From contig UQPP01000022.1 of NCBI GenBank assembly GCA_900543025.1, forward strand, positions 1 to 37,780: a stretch of DNA of 37,780 bases, given 5' to 3'. Position 1 is the stretch's first letter, and every line of letters starts with the position of its first letter. Below, piece by piece: positions 1 to 12,124 of this stretch. Source of the DNA: an uncultured Collinsella sp. Its GTDB lineage: Bacteria > Actinomycetota > Coriobacteriia > Coriobacteriales > Coriobacteriaceae. A program made the position numbers and the translations under genes. The notes under the pieces were generated by a model that saw only the letters and a list, made by a program, of their open reading frames with translations, did not search any database and was not told the DNA's origin.

Positions 1-56
1 CCTCTCGACTCGGATTCCTTGCGGCCTGAACAATCGCAAGTGTCCGGCGAGGGGGT

Positions 57-136
57 GGCTTTGTAAAGCCGTTTGTCTCCACCCGCGTAGCGGGTGGTTT
101 AAAGCTGGCCGCTGCGCGGCCAGCAGACTAAAGTCT
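57..136. repeat. Cluster of four small perfect hairpins (REP/BIME-like)
   Basis: Four short self-complementary units stand back to back: 57-70 (6-bp stem), 79-97 (8-bp stem, 3-nt loop), 104-124 (9-bp stem, 3-nt loop) and 125-136 (5-bp stem, 2-nt loop). None has a convincing U-run except weakly after the second. They lie just beyond the terminator of the minus-strand beta-glucoside operon. The spacing and paired stems resemble bacterial interspersed palindromic elements. The hairpins are seen directly; the repeat-family assignment is inference. Confidence 0.5.
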
Positions 137-137
137 T

Positions 138-175
138 GAACAAAAGCCCCCGCGGCCGAAGCGGACCGCGGGGGC
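138..175 (-). terminator. Rho-independent terminator of the beta-glucoside operon
   Basis: A 10-bp perfect GC-rich stem (146-155 with 166-175) is followed, read on the minus strand, by TTTTGTTC. It lies 16 bases past the glucosidase stop codon, so it ends the minus-strand PTS/glucosidase transcript. Confidence 0.85.
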
Positions 176-191
176 AACAGACCTGCAAGAG

Positions 192-1646
192 TTAACTCAA
201 GTCCTCGCCATTTGATGCAATGACCTTTTGGTACCAGCAGAAGCTGTCCTTTCGGTAGCGATCGAACGTGCCTTTGCCCATATCATCGGCATCGACATAA
301 ACAAAGCCATAGCGCTTCTTCATCTGCCCCGTCGAGGCCGACACCAAATCGATACAGCCCCACGGCGTGTATCCCATCAGGTCAACACCGTCCTCGACAA
401 TTGCATCGCGCAGCGCAAGAATATGCCTTCGCAGGTAATCAATATGATACGCATCGTGGACTTTGCCGTCTTCCAGCGCATCGAGTCCGCCCACACCGTT
501 CTCGGCGATAAAGAGCGGAAGATGGTAACGATCGTGGTAGCCGGCAAGCGTCACGCGCAAACCCAGCGCATCGATCTGCCACTTCCAGGCAGTCTCTTTA
601 TCCTTGAGGTACGGATTGCGCAACGTCGGGAACACGTTGCCCTCCGCCTTCTCGGCGATCACCTGATCATCGGCGCACACCAAGCGCGAGCAATAGTACG
701 AGAACGAGATGAAGTCGACCGTATGCTCTGCCAGATACTCCGTATCGCCCGGCTCAAAGGGCACGTGAACACCCTCTTTCTCGAGTGCACGCAGCTTCCA
801 AGCAGGATAGGCGCCCGCAGCCATCACGTCTGTGTAGAAGTAGCGGCCGCGGTCCTCCTCATACGCAAGCCATACGTCCTCGGGCGCACAACGGTACGGA
901 TAGGTCGCACCGGCAGCGACCATGCAACCCACCTTGTTTGCGGGATCGATCTTGTGCAGAATCTCGACAGCGCGAGCGCTCGCCATAAACATATGGTGCG
1001 AGAACGCCGCAGTCACGGCCGCACGGTCACGCTCATCCTCGAGCGTGACACCCGCGTTGAGATAGGACAGCGCCACGCTGTTGATCTCGTTGAACGTAAG
1101 CCAATAACGCACGAGGCCCTGGTACGCGCGTCCGACGGTCTCGACGTAGTGCGCATACCGCTCGATCATCTCTCGGCTTTGCCAGCCACCATAGCGCTCG
1201 ACCAGAGCCAACGGATAGTCGTAGTGCGACAGCGTCACAAGCGGCTCGATTCCATGCTCGCGCAGCGCCTCGAATACCTGACGGTAAAACTCCAAGCCCT
1301 CGCCGTTGGGCTCGGCCTCCATCCCTGTGGGAAAAATACGGCTCCAGCAAATTGAAAGACGCAGGCACTTAAAGCCCATCTCGGCAAAAAGCTCGACATC
1401 CTCGTGCCAATGATGGAAGAAGTCGTTGCCCCAGCGGCATGGATACAGCCTGTCCGGATCGTCCACGGGCTTTTGCCTGCCAAACATTACATCCCAGCGG
1501 TCGGAACCCTGTGGGATCAGGTCGGAGTGCGACATGCCGCGGCCGCCCTCGTTCCAGCCCCCTTCGGCCTGGTTGGCGGCGAGGGCACCACCCCACAAAA
1601 AGCCCTCGGGCATACCGGCGGCAGACGTTCTGTCAAAGTAACTCAT
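192..1646 (-). CDS. 6-phospho-beta-glucosidase (glycoside hydrolase family 1)
   Basis: This cytoplasmic enzyme hydrolyses 6-phospho-beta-glucosides (cellobiose-6-P or aryl-glucoside-6-P) delivered by the PTS encoded just upstream. The protein has about 484 residues, normal for GH1. Counting from the upstream ATG at 1658, the acid/base Glu191 lies in TFNEIN and the nucleophile Glu386 in IAENG. The phospho-sugar pocket S-x6-K-K-x-Y (Ser440, Lys447/448, Tyr450) separates 6-phospho enzymes from plain beta-glucosidases. I prefer the ATG at 1646. It follows the upstream stop codon by one base and has GAGG about 12 bases before it, whereas the ATG at 1658 sits directly against that GAGG. It is the last gene of the operon and is followed by a strong terminator. 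The exact sugar substrate cannot be read from the sequence. Confidence 0.95.
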   Translation of the reverse strand: MSYFDRTSAAGMPEGFLWGGALAANQAEGGWNEGGRGMSHSDLIPQGSDRWDVMFGRQKPVDDPDRLYPCRWGNDFFHHWHEDVELFAEMGFKCLRLSICWSRIFPTGMEAEPNGEGLEFYRQVFEALREHGIEPLVTLSHYDYPLALVERYGGWQSREMIERYAHYVETVGRAYQGLVRYWLTFNEINSVALSYLNAGVTLEDERDRAAVTAAFSHHMFMASARAVEILHKIDPANKVGCMVAAGATYPYRCAPEDVWLAYEEDRGRYFYTDVMAAGAYPAWKLRALEKEGVHVPFEPGDTEYLAEHTVDFISFSYYCSRLVCADDQVIAEKAEGNVFPTLRNPYLKDKETAWKWQIDALGLRVTLAGYHDRYHLPLFIAENGVGGLDALEDGKVHDAYHIDYLRRHILALRDAIVEDGVDLMGYTPWGCIDLVSASTGQMKKRYGFVYVDADDMGKGTFDRYRKDSFCWYQKVIASNGEDLS

Positions 1647-1647
1647 G

Positions 1648-3300
1648 CTACTCAGCATCCTCGGCAGAAGCTGCCGCGGCGTTCTCCTGCTCCTGAGCCA
1701 GGAGCTGGTTATCGTACACCTTAAAGAACGGGTACCAGACCACAGCCATGACCACGATCAAAACGATCGTAAACACCCAGATGCGCGGGTCGAGGCACTG
1801 GACAAAGCCCTGAACGAAGATGGGGAACGTGCCGCTCACCAAGATGTAGAAGTTAGAGACAAGACCCAGTGAGACCGCACCCCAATACAGCAGGGCCGAG
1901 ATCATGCCGCCTAGCACAAACGGAATCATGAGGATCGGGTTGAAGATGATGGGCGCGCCGAAGATCGCGGGCTCGGAGATACGGAAGAAGCTCGGCACGA
2001 TCGATGCCCTGCCAAATGCCTTGAGCTGCTGCGACTTTGCCCTAAACGCGCAGAGCGCCACAAAAGAGAACGTATTACCCGTGCCGCCGATGAGGTTGAT
2101 GGCCAACGACATGAGCACCGGGTGGAACTCAAGCGGCTGCCCGGCAGCATAGAGCGAGGCGTTGGCGGCAAAGGCGGCAAGCGAGACCGGGGCGGTGATG
2201 GGCATTACGATCATGTTGCCGTGGACGCCAAAGCACCAAAACAGCAGCGTCATGAAGCAGATAAGCAGTGCGCCGGGCACAGAGTCAACTGCGACGGAAA
2301 GCGGGGCAGCGAGCAGCTTCTCGATAACCGAGGGGATGGACAGCGCGGGATCGATCATCTGGATCAGCAGGTTGCCGCCAAAGAAGATGAGGATGTTGGC
2401 GAGCATAGGTACGATGGCGCCAAAGGTTTCGGACAAAAACGGCGGCACGCCATCGGGCATCTTGATGGTGATGCCCTTGGTCTGGCAGAAGCGCGTGACC
2501 TCGACGGAGACCAAGGCAACGATGATGGCGGTAAACAGGCCCTGCGCACCCAGATAGGTGCAGGGGACCGCCTGGAGCACGGACTCGTCAGCAAGCTGGT
2601 AGTAGGACGACGGCGCCGCGGCGATCAGGAACATCACCAGCGAGGTCATGCCGGCGTTAAGCTTGGGCATCTTGTAGGTGCCCGCCAGGTTATATGCGAT
2701 TGCGAACGTCACGATCACCGACAGTATGCCCATCGTCATATTGAAGGGGATGAGCAGCGTGAGCTTATTGGCCGTCGCAAAATCGAGCCAAGGGCCAAAG
2801 ACGGACCAGAACCCGCCCTGCGCCACCAGGTCGGCCGTGACCGGCGGGTTGGCGAGGATCATAAAGACGGCAGATACCAAGATGAAGCTGATCGCGCTCA
2901 TAAAGCCCTTTTGCATGGAGGCAAAGTGGCGCTCGGTGCCGCAGAAATTGGCGATAGGGGTCAGTTTTTCCTGAAGCAGGGTCATGAACTTCTCCATGGT
3001 CGCCTCCAAACCCAACAGCGACTGGGCGAGTGCCAGCACGTTGGCGGCGTTGCCCATGCCGTAGTCCTGTGCGGGGATGACCGCGGTCGGCTTACCGCTC
3101 CCCTGCTTGACGGTGTTGAGCTGGTAGGACACCTGCGGCCCCAAGAGCAGCACGTCATAATTGGCGCACGTCTCCTGATACTCGCCGATACCCACCGCAT
3201 CGATATCGAGCTCGATGCCGTTTTGCTCCGCATATTTCTCGAGTTTCTTCATCAGAATGCTTGTAGACAGACCAGCTGCGCAAACAAGAAGGATCTTCAT
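1648..3300 (-). CDS. PTS lactose/cellobiose-family EIIBC (fused IIB–IIC permease)
   Basis: This membrane permease imports and phosphorylates a beta-glucoside. The first ~100 residues are a lactose/cellobiose-type IIB domain, with the phospho-accepting cysteine in MKILLVCAAG. After a short linker, ~400 hydrophobic residues form an EIIC of the same family with about ten membrane segments. The chosen ATG (3300) has AAGGGA nine bases upstream and starts the canonical IIB sequence. An in-frame ATG 18 bases earlier has no ribosome site. The gene ends one base before the preferred glucosidase start, so the two are translationally linked. In many bacteria IIB and IIC are separate; here they form one ~550-residue chain. 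Substrate (cellobiose, lichenan oligomer or aryl-glucoside) is uncertain. Confidence 0.93.
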   Translation of the reverse strand: MKILLVCAAGLSTSILMKKLEKYAEQNGIELDIDAVGIGEYQETCANYDVLLLGPQVSYQLNTVKQGSGKPTAVIPAQDYGMGNAANVLALAQSLLGLEATMEKFMTLLQEKLTPIANFCGTERHFASMQKGFMSAISFILVSAVFMILANPPVTADLVAQGGFWSVFGPWLDFATANKLTLLIPFNMTMGILSVIVTFAIAYNLAGTYKMPKLNAGMTSLVMFLIAAAPSSYYQLADESVLQAVPCTYLGAQGLFTAIIVALVSVEVTRFCQTKGITIKMPDGVPPFLSETFGAIVPMLANILIFFGGNLLIQMIDPALSIPSVIEKLLAAPLSVAVDSVPGALLICFMTLLFWCFGVHGNMIVMPITAPVSLAAFAANASLYAAGQPLEFHPVLMSLAINLIGGTGNTFSFVALCAFRAKSQQLKAFGRASIVPSFFRISEPAIFGAPIIFNPILMIPFVLGGMISALLYWGAVSLGLVSNFYILVSGTFPIFVQGFVQCLDPRIWVFTIVLIVVMAVVWYPFFKVYDNQLLAQEQENAAAASAEDAE

Positions 3301-3346
3301 AAGGGATTCCCTTCGCATTGATTGGTTGGATAGTCACCGCACGCCG

Positions 3347-3673
3347 CTAGGCGTTCTTGGTTGCAGTGCACTCATACAGGCAGATCAGCTCCTGCACGAG
3401 CTCCTGAGCAAGCATGGAGCACATGAGGTGGTCCTGAGCATGGACCAGCAACACATCCACCGACAGATGCTCGCCCGCTGCCTCAGTCGAAAGCAGCTGC
3501 GTTTGGATGTGGTGAGCCTTGATTCCCGCATCCTTTGACTGCTTCATGAGTTTGGCGGCGGCGTCAAAATCCCCCGCTTTTGCCTTTTCAAGGGCTTCGA
3601 AGGCAAGGCTGCGTGCCTCTCCCGCCGCAGCGACCAGCTGAAACGAAACCATCTCGGTTCCCTGATCGTCCAT
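3347..3673 (-). CDS. PTS lactose/cellobiose-family EIIA
   Basis: This soluble phosphocarrier passes phosphate from HPr to the IIB domain of the next gene. The 108-residue, all-helical protein has the usual family length. The family motif VHAQDHLM is present with the phospho-acceptor at His78, the same residue number as in the classical lactose enzyme. An AGGAGA ribosome site precedes the ATG. A 46-base gap separates it from EIIBC, which fits co-transcription. The 119 bases between this start and the regulator stop hold a near-palindrome at 3708-3720 and are the probable operon promoter region. The assignment is firm; sugar specificity is inferred only from the neighbours. Confidence 0.93.
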   Translation of the reverse strand: MDDQGTEMVSFQLVAAAGEARSLAFEALEKAKAGDFDAAAKLMKQSKDAGIKAHHIQTQLLSTEAAGEHLSVDVLLVHAQDHLMCSMLAQELVQELICLYECTATKNA

Positions 3674-3707
3674 AACGGTCTCCTCTCCCGTGATGTTTGG
3701 TTTGTAC

Positions 3708-3720
3708 TTGAATATTCGAA
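3708..3720. promoter_or_regulatory. Near-palindrome upstream of EIIA, possible operator
   Basis: TTGAATATTCGAA is a 13-base near-palindrome with one mismatched pair. It is located 35 bases before the EIIA start, in the only gap large enough to hold the operon promoter. A PRD-type activator encoded immediately upstream would need such a site. Function is inference. Confidence 0.25.
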
Positions 3721-3792
3721 ACGCCTATCTCCCGCCCGCAATCCTCGAGGTTTATTGCAGGTAGACAGACAGGGTTATCGACAAAAGAAGTC

Positions 3793-5687
3793 TTAAGCCG
3801 TATGCGCTTGCACAAGCGCCATCAGCTCATGCCAGGACCGGCGCTCGCGTAGGCGCTCGACCCCCTGGCGGTCCATAAAGATCTCGGCGAGCAGTGAGCT
3901 CAAGATCCGCGCCTCATCGCCGCCCGACCGGGCAAACGACACCATAAAGACGATATCGACCTCATGGCCGTATTCGTCCCAAAGAATGGGATGTTCGAGC
4001 AGGCCCACGGTAACAAAGGCCTCGGCGCTCAAGGGATGCATCCCATGGGGCATGGCTACCCCATTGCCAAACGAGGTGGCACTCGCGCTCTCGCGCTCGG
4101 CGACCTCTTGGGCAAACTGGGCATCGACACGGCCGCTCTCGACGGCGCGCTCGGAGAGATATCGGAGAACGGCCTGCTTCGACGACGCCTCAACGCGGTT
4201 GAAGAACAGGGCACGGCTAAAGAAAGAGCTTACGGAGTCCGATTGCGCAGTGTCGTCGTTCAGCACCTTGCGGATAGCGTTGACATCGCTCGTCTCCAAG
4301 AAGAAATCGGCCTCGCGGACGGGCACGGGCAACTTGACGTTGAGCGGCACCGTTGTGAACACGTAGTCGATGTGCGAAAAATCGAACGTTCCCACGCGGG
4401 CGACATCGCATGTCTCAATCGAATCGATATACATGCCAAACTGCTTGCGGTACTGGTGCTCGAGCATACGGGCGCTTCCCGCTCCCGAGGCGCACACGAT
4501 CAGGATGCGCTTGCGACGCGGCTGGTCGGCTTGCTGCTCGAGGGCCAGGGCAAATGCCATGGCGATGTAGCCGAGCTCTTCATCAGAGGGCTGGCTGCCA
4601 AAATGACGCTCGAGTACCTGCGAGGTGCCAGCTGCCATCGAATAGGCCAACGGAAACCTCGTCTTGATATCGGGCAGCATGGGGTTATCCATATGCATGT
4701 GATATTCAAGGCGATAGCCCAGAGGGCCGATATGCCGAGCAAGGTTCATGCGAAGTTCAAGATCGCCGCTAAAGTCAAACCTAAACTCATCGTTGACCGC
4801 ACGTACCATCTCGGAAGCAATCTCCCACATCTCGTCCGAGATAACGGCAGAGCCCTTCTCGGGCACGCCCGTGCCCCTGCCGAGCAAATGGATTGCGATA
4901 AAGGCAACCTCTTCTCGGGGCATGCTCACGCCCAGGGCATCCTTGATGTTTGCGGCAATCTGGAAAGCCGCGGCGTATTCGCGCGTTCCCTCCAGTTTTT
5001 GAACGTCCGATTCTGCAGCTGGGACATAGCAGCCCTGCTCGATGCGGCCAAGAGCAATGTAAAGATGCATGATGAGATTGCGGGATGCCAGCGAGCTCAC
5101 CGTGACGGGCGAGGCCGTCAGGGCATCGTCCACACATGCGGCGATGGCCCGCAGGCGCTCGGCGAGCTTTGCATCGTCGGTGTCGGGCAACACGGGCCTC
5201 ACCAGCGAGGCCAGGCACAGGCGCCGTTGTGACTCCCCGCCCGCAACGCGGATTCCGTAGCGTGGGCGCTTTTCGAGCGTTAAGTCAAATTGGGCGAGTT
5301 TCTGCTCTACCAGACGCATGTCATTGGACAGAGTCCGCGCCGAAACGTAGAGTAAATCCGCATACTCCTCAATCGTCACCCACTGGGACCGCATGAGGAG
5401 GTCGTTAAGAAGGAAGGACACACGGCCATCGCGCGTATCAGGAATGCCCGGATGGGCCAGAGCCGCACCGTCTAGCAAGCGAGCAAGCTCATCTGCACGT
5501 GCAACATCGATACGATACTGCCCCTTGCTGCCAACGATGCGTGCAACCCCTGCAAGGCTGTCGTTTGCGCGATGGATATAGTTTCTCACGGCGCGCTCGC
5601 TTACCTCGAGACGCTTGGCAAGTACGCGACAGCGACAGGCTGAGCGTCCTCGATCATATTTACAAGCTGCTTGACGCGAGCATCCAT
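3793..5687 (-). CDS. PRD-containing transcriptional regulator (BglG/LicR type), apparent N-terminal frameshift
   Basis: This is a PTS-controlled regulator of the adjacent beta-glucoside genes. Numbered from a GTG at 5589, the order is: a second helix-turn-helix (68-98), two PRDs (about 160-265 and 270-365, with His175, His234 and His286 as likely phosphosites), a Gat-like EIIB domain (Cys366 in LIVCASGAG), and a fructose/mannitol-type EIIA domain (His515 in AMPHGM). Two HTHs, PRDs and EII domains indicate a DNA-binding activator of the LicR/MtlR kind rather than an RNA antiterminator. The first HTH is split. An ATG at 5687 with GGAGGAGG reads MDARVKQLVNMIEDAQ and stops after 28 codons. The next frame continues RVLAKRLEVSERAVRNYI, a typical HTH. 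One base missing near 5630-5637 explains this, as either a sequencing error or real inactivation. Confidence 0.85.
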
Positions 5688-5877
5688 GTCCTCCTCCTTT
5701 CCCTGCGTCTAGTCTAACGCGGTAAAGAATGACACTCCACGTCGCGCTCGTTCCGCCAACTCGGAACAGGTTGCGGGGAGTCCAGCTGAGCTATGGAGAG
5801 CCTGGGGAGAGGGCCCGAAAGCAATGCGTCGGTGTGAGATGCGCTTTCCGCAGTCATTGGGGACAGATTTAAATTAG

Positions 5878-5933
5878 TAGTCATTGAGGACGTTCTTGTT
5901 TGACTAGTCATTTAAGAACGTCCCCAATGACTA
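5878..5933. repeat. 20-bp imperfect inverted repeat with GGGACGTT-type core
   Basis: Arms 5878-5897 and 5914-5933 match at 19 of 20 positions around a 16-base loop. A third partial copy of the arm start lies at 5853-5864. The core GGACGTTCTT resembles elements in the two FHA-associated repeats at 11607-11654 and 18343-18390. It lies in the 354-base gap between the regulator and carbamate kinase genes. The rest of that gap (5688-5877) shows no gene. Confidence 0.55.
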
Positions 5934-5942
5934 GGTGAATAG

Positions 5943-5975
5943 CAAAAGCCCCGCAGTCGGAGCGGACTGCGGAGC
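5943..5975 (-). terminator. Rho-independent terminator after carbamate kinase
   Basis: An 8-bp perfect stem (5951-5958 with 5965-5972) extends imperfectly outward. On the minus strand it is followed by TTTTGCT. It lies 67 bases beyond the arcC stop. Confidence 0.75.
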
Positions 5976-6041
5976 TCATGAAGAGAGGCAAGTTTGTGGG
6001 CGCCTTGCCTGGCGCCCACGAGAGAGGCAACAGAGTAGAGA

Positions 6042-7004
6042 CTACTCGTGGATGCGGGTACCGGAGAGGCCGGCCATGGTCTCGGCGGCCTTGTCCAGGG
6101 CGCCGATGATGCAGGTGCGGCCCTTGCGGGAACGGGCGAACTTGATGGCAGCGCGGACCTTGGGCTCCATGGAACCCTTGCCGAACTGGCCCTCGTCGGC
6201 CAGGCGCTCGGCCTCGTCGGCGGTGATGTCCTCGAGCTCCTCCTGGTTGGGCTTGCCAAAGTTGATGGCGACATGCTCAACGGCGGTCAGCAGGAACAGA
6301 ACGTCGGCGTCGCAGTCCTCGGCCAGCAGCTCGCCGCCCAGGTCCTTGTCGATGACGGCGGGAACGCCCTTGTAGCAGCCCTTGTTCTCGTAGTCGCGGA
6401 CGACGGGGATGCCGCCGCCACCGCAGGCGATGACGATGAACTCGTTGTCGAGCAGGTTGAGGATGGAGTCGGCCTCGACGATCTTCTTGGGATCGGGGGA
6501 AGCGACGACGCGACGCCAGCCGCGGCCGGAATCCTCGACGAAGACCTTGGAGGGATCCTCGGCCATGAACTCCTTGGCCTGCTCCTCGGTGTAGAAGGGG
6601 CCGATCGGCTTGGTCGGGTTCTTGAACGCGGGATCATCCGGATCGCACTCGATCTGGGTGACGACGGTGGCGGCGTGCCAACGCTTATAGCGCTTGTGCA
6701 TCTCGCGGCCGATGCCCTGCTGTAGGTGATAACCAATGTAGCCCTGGGACATGGCGCCGCACTCGGGCAGCGGCATCTCGGGGGTACCGATGGCATCGTG
6801 GGCAGCGGCGAAGGCGTTCTGGATCATGCCGACCTGCGGGCCGTTGCCGTGGGTGATGATGATCTCGTTGCCCTGCTCGATGAGGCCGAGGAGGGCATGA
6901 GCGGTGTTGCTCACGGCCTCGATCTGCTCGACGGGGTTGTTGCCGAGGGCGTTGCCGCCAAGGGCGACGACAATACGATCGGGCTTGCCAAGAGGCTTAG
7001 ACAT
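6042..7004 (-). CDS. arcC: Carbamate kinase
   Basis: It catalyses the reversible reaction carbamoyl phosphate + ADP to carbamate + ATP, the ATP-yielding last step of arginine or other ureido-compound fermentation in the cytoplasm. The ~320-residue protein opens with the amino-acid-kinase signature VVALGGNALG, followed by ITHGNGPQVG and the glycine-rich IACGGGGIPV region. Length is normal. The ATG at 7004 has AAAGGA eight bases upstream, better than the ATG 36 bases earlier. No arginine deiminase or ornithine transcarbamylase gene lies beside it, so it is monocistronic here with its own terminator. Its carbamoyl-phosphate source must be encoded elsewhere. Confidence 0.95.
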   Translation of the reverse strand: MSKPLGKPDRIVVALGGNALGNNPVEQIEAVSNTAHALLGLIEQGNEIIITHGNGPQVGMIQNAFAAAHDAIGTPEMPLPECGAMSQGYIGYHLQQGIGREMHKRYKRWHAATVVTQIECDPDDPAFKNPTKPIGPFYTEEQAKEFMAEDPSKVFVEDSGRGWRRVVASPDPKKIVEADSILNLLDNEFIVIACGGGGIPVVRDYENKGCYKGVPAVIDKDLGGELLAEDCDADVLFLLTAVEHVAINFGKPNQEELEDITADEAERLADEGQFGKGSMEPKVRAAIKFARSRKGRTCIIGALDKAAETMAGLSGTRIHE

Positions 7005-7183
7005 TGCTGGAATCCTTTCTGTAAAAGGCCTACAACCCATTAATAACCCGCGTCCGTGCGATACGCGAGTTTATTAAGGTTTATATTCTCTTTATCGCTC
7101 ATTTTATTCATTTTGAAAATAGCGGAACGGTGAACGGTCGTTTTTGTCCGCTCAGCGTACAGAACACCAGCTCAGACATATCT

Positions 7184-7196
7184 ACGTAATTTACGT
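7184..7196. promoter_or_regulatory. 13-bp perfect palindrome, possible operator
   Basis: ACGTAATTTACGT is perfectly symmetric about its central T. It lies in AT-rich DNA 180 bases upstream of arcC, a plausible place for a regulator site. No promoter with clear -35 and -10 boxes could be fixed. The surrounding 7005-7524 stretch shows no supportable gene. It also holds a small CCCCT/AGGGG hairpin near 7328-7348 and a 10-bp hairpin at 7432-7454. Confidence 0.3.
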
Positions 7197-7431
7197 GCGA
7201 CTTTATTTAAATGAAGCGAGGATTATGTCGGATTATGCAAACTACATCTCTGCTAAACACAAAACGGACAGCGCAATATCTTACTCGCACTATACGAGAT
7301 TCTATGCACTTATAAGTCGAGTATGCACCCCTGCAAAAACAAGGGGCTTTTCATCCAGCAAAAGGAATAAAGAAGAGCTCCGAAAAGACGGCAGCAACCC
7401 TGTCCTCCCCCGCGTCCCAAAGTGGCGCGAG

Positions 7432-7454
7432 GTTTCGCGGCAAAGCCGCGAAAC
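7432..7454. repeat. Perfect 10-bp hairpin
   Basis: Arms 7432-7441 and 7445-7454 pair perfectly around an AAA loop. There is no T-run on either side, so it is not an obvious terminator. It is the outermost of a series of hairpins downstream of nifJ. Confidence 0.5.
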
Positions 7455-7524
7455 AGCGAAGGGGACGGAATACCCGGCCAACTACGTCCTTCATCCGCCC
7501 ACACAATCCGAGGACGTAGTCGTA

Positions 7525-7649
7525 GCAGGATCTGAGGGCTGACCTTCGCGGACACTCCGCAGGACGAAAGAACCCCCGCCGCACGTAGTGCGCAGCGGGG
7601 GTTCTTTCATGTCCGAGGACGTCCGCGAAGGTCAGCCCTCAGATCCTGC
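7525..7649. repeat. 29-bp perfect inverted repeat nested around the nifJ terminator
   Basis: The 29 bases at 7525-7553 are the exact reverse complement of 7621-7649. Between them sits the terminator hairpin 7566-7608. The inner arm ends ten bases before the nifJ stop codon. An 11-base direct echo (TCCGAGGACGT) also occurs at 7507-7517 and 7612-7622. All of this is read directly from the sequence. Confidence 0.8.
7566..7608. terminator. Strong, potentially bidirectional terminator after nifJ
   Basis: A perfect 14-bp outer stem (7566-7579 with 7595-7608) encloses a perfect 5-bp inner stem. On the minus strand the stem ends in TTCTTTC after a CCCCGC/GCGGGG core. It lies 52 bases downstream of the nifJ stop. 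Confidence 0.8.
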
Positions 7650-7659
7650 GGTGGGAGAC

Positions 7660-11199
<3,540 letters not shown>

Positions 11200-11544
11200 A
11201 TACCCCTCTCCTCTCATATAGGTATACAGGCCCCGGCGATCGCCGGGATGTTGGCGTGATGGGATTTACGCTGTTGCTTCCAATCATCTGGCAGGCAGGC
11301 TCAGCAGCAGGTACGTGGCGTGGAGAGAAGACATGCCGAGGCGAGGGCCAGCTGATGCGCCCCACAGACCCGACCGCCCGTCTTGCACATGACCGAGCGC
11401 CGCAAAGGCCGCATGCCGGATGCTCCCGGGCACGCCCCGGCGATGGGAAGCGCCCGCAACGGAAATCCGCATGCGGGTTTATTGTACCCCGCCGTCAAGT
11501 GTAATTTCGGCAAATATAGGCGGGCGGTAAAGGTTTACCTCGGG
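11200..11544. other. nifJ leader/promoter region without a gene
   Basis: This non-coding stretch holds a 16-bp perfect palindrome at 11232-11247 inside the likely nifJ 5' leader, and a CCGCATGCGG palindrome near 11468. On the minus strand TACAAT (-10-like) is preceded by TTGACG only six bases away. That spacing is too short for a standard promoter, so the start site is unresolved. Confidence 0.4.
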
Positions 11545-12074
11545 TGACTGCCAAAGGCCAGAATGGTCCCTCCATCCCCGGACGACTGGCTCTGACGCGC
11601 CAAGGAGTGTCCCCAAGTACCGGCAGGAAAGGAACGTCCCTAACTGCCGGCTAGAGGGCGCCGAGCAGGATGGCGTAGGTGGTGGATTCGCCGAGTTTGA
11701 GCTCGTCGCCGGGGTTGAGCTGGGCGGAGCGGCCGGGCTCTACTTGAATACACACACTCGTGGCCCCGTTTACCACCACGGTGCCGTTAGTGGACGACAG
11801 GTCCTCGACAAACCATGTGCCAGACTCGTCGCACCAGATATGGGCATGGCGGGCCGAGACGTCGTCGGTGATGCCGCCCTCCCCCGTTGCCAGCGCGCCG
11901 ATCTCAACGCCTTCCTCACTCGGCTGAATCCAGCGCGGGACGCTCACCACGTAGCCGTTTTGCACGCACAGCAGTCCCAGCGGATGCGCCGGCGCGACCT
12001 CGTGCTCGCCCGCGACCGAAGATGTGCTCAGCGAGCGCGGCGTCGACGTGTCGCCGCCACGGGTCGCATGAGCG
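11545..12074. repeat. Direct repeat, left copy (FHA 3' half plus downstream flank)
   Basis: The ~530 bases here match 18281-18819 in the same orientation, with scattered substitutions and a few short indels. The match includes both the C-terminal half of an FHA gene and about 105 bases of non-coding DNA past its stop. It therefore reflects DNA duplication or recombination, not only protein homology. The two copies bracket the accessory island. Confidence 0.8.
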
Positions 12075-12124
12075 CGGCGGCTCGCCCGACTTGGAACTAA
12101 GGCGGGCGTGAGAGCAAACGGCAT
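11651..12124 (-). CDS. Truncated FHA-domain protein (partial paralogue of the gene at 18387-19325)
   Basis: FHA domains bind phosphothreonine peptides. This 157-residue frame keeps an intact C-terminal FHA domain, with ARHAHIW (serine/arginine face replaced by an ARHAH motif), DLSSTNGT and a GDELKLG strand. The ~160-residue N-terminal helical domain of the 312-residue paralogue is missing. From residue ~19 onward the two proteins match at most positions. The first ~18 residues come from unrelated DNA beyond the repeat boundary at 12074. No good ribosome site precedes the ATG. It is probably a gene fragment left when the neighbouring island arrived, but the open frame and conserved domain leave room for a small functional protein. 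Confidence 0.6.
   Translation of the reverse strand: MPFALTPALVPSRASRRAHATRGGDTSTPRSLSTSSVAGEHEVAPAHPLGLLCVQNGYVVSVPRWIQPSEEGVEIGALATGEGGITDDVSARHAHIWCDESGTWFVEDLSSTNGTVVVNGATSVCIQVEPGRSAQLNPGDELKLGESTTYAILLGAL

Noticed and set aside
57..175. CRISPR array
   Set aside because: The hairpins differ in sequence and are not equal-length direct repeats with spacers; no cas gene is present.
7225..7542. Plus-strand frame upstream of arcC, with GAGG before an ATG at 7225
   Set aside because: The first ~40 codons are AT-rich and look peptide-like, but the rest runs through hairpins and has no protein character. No family is recognised and nothing operon-like follows.
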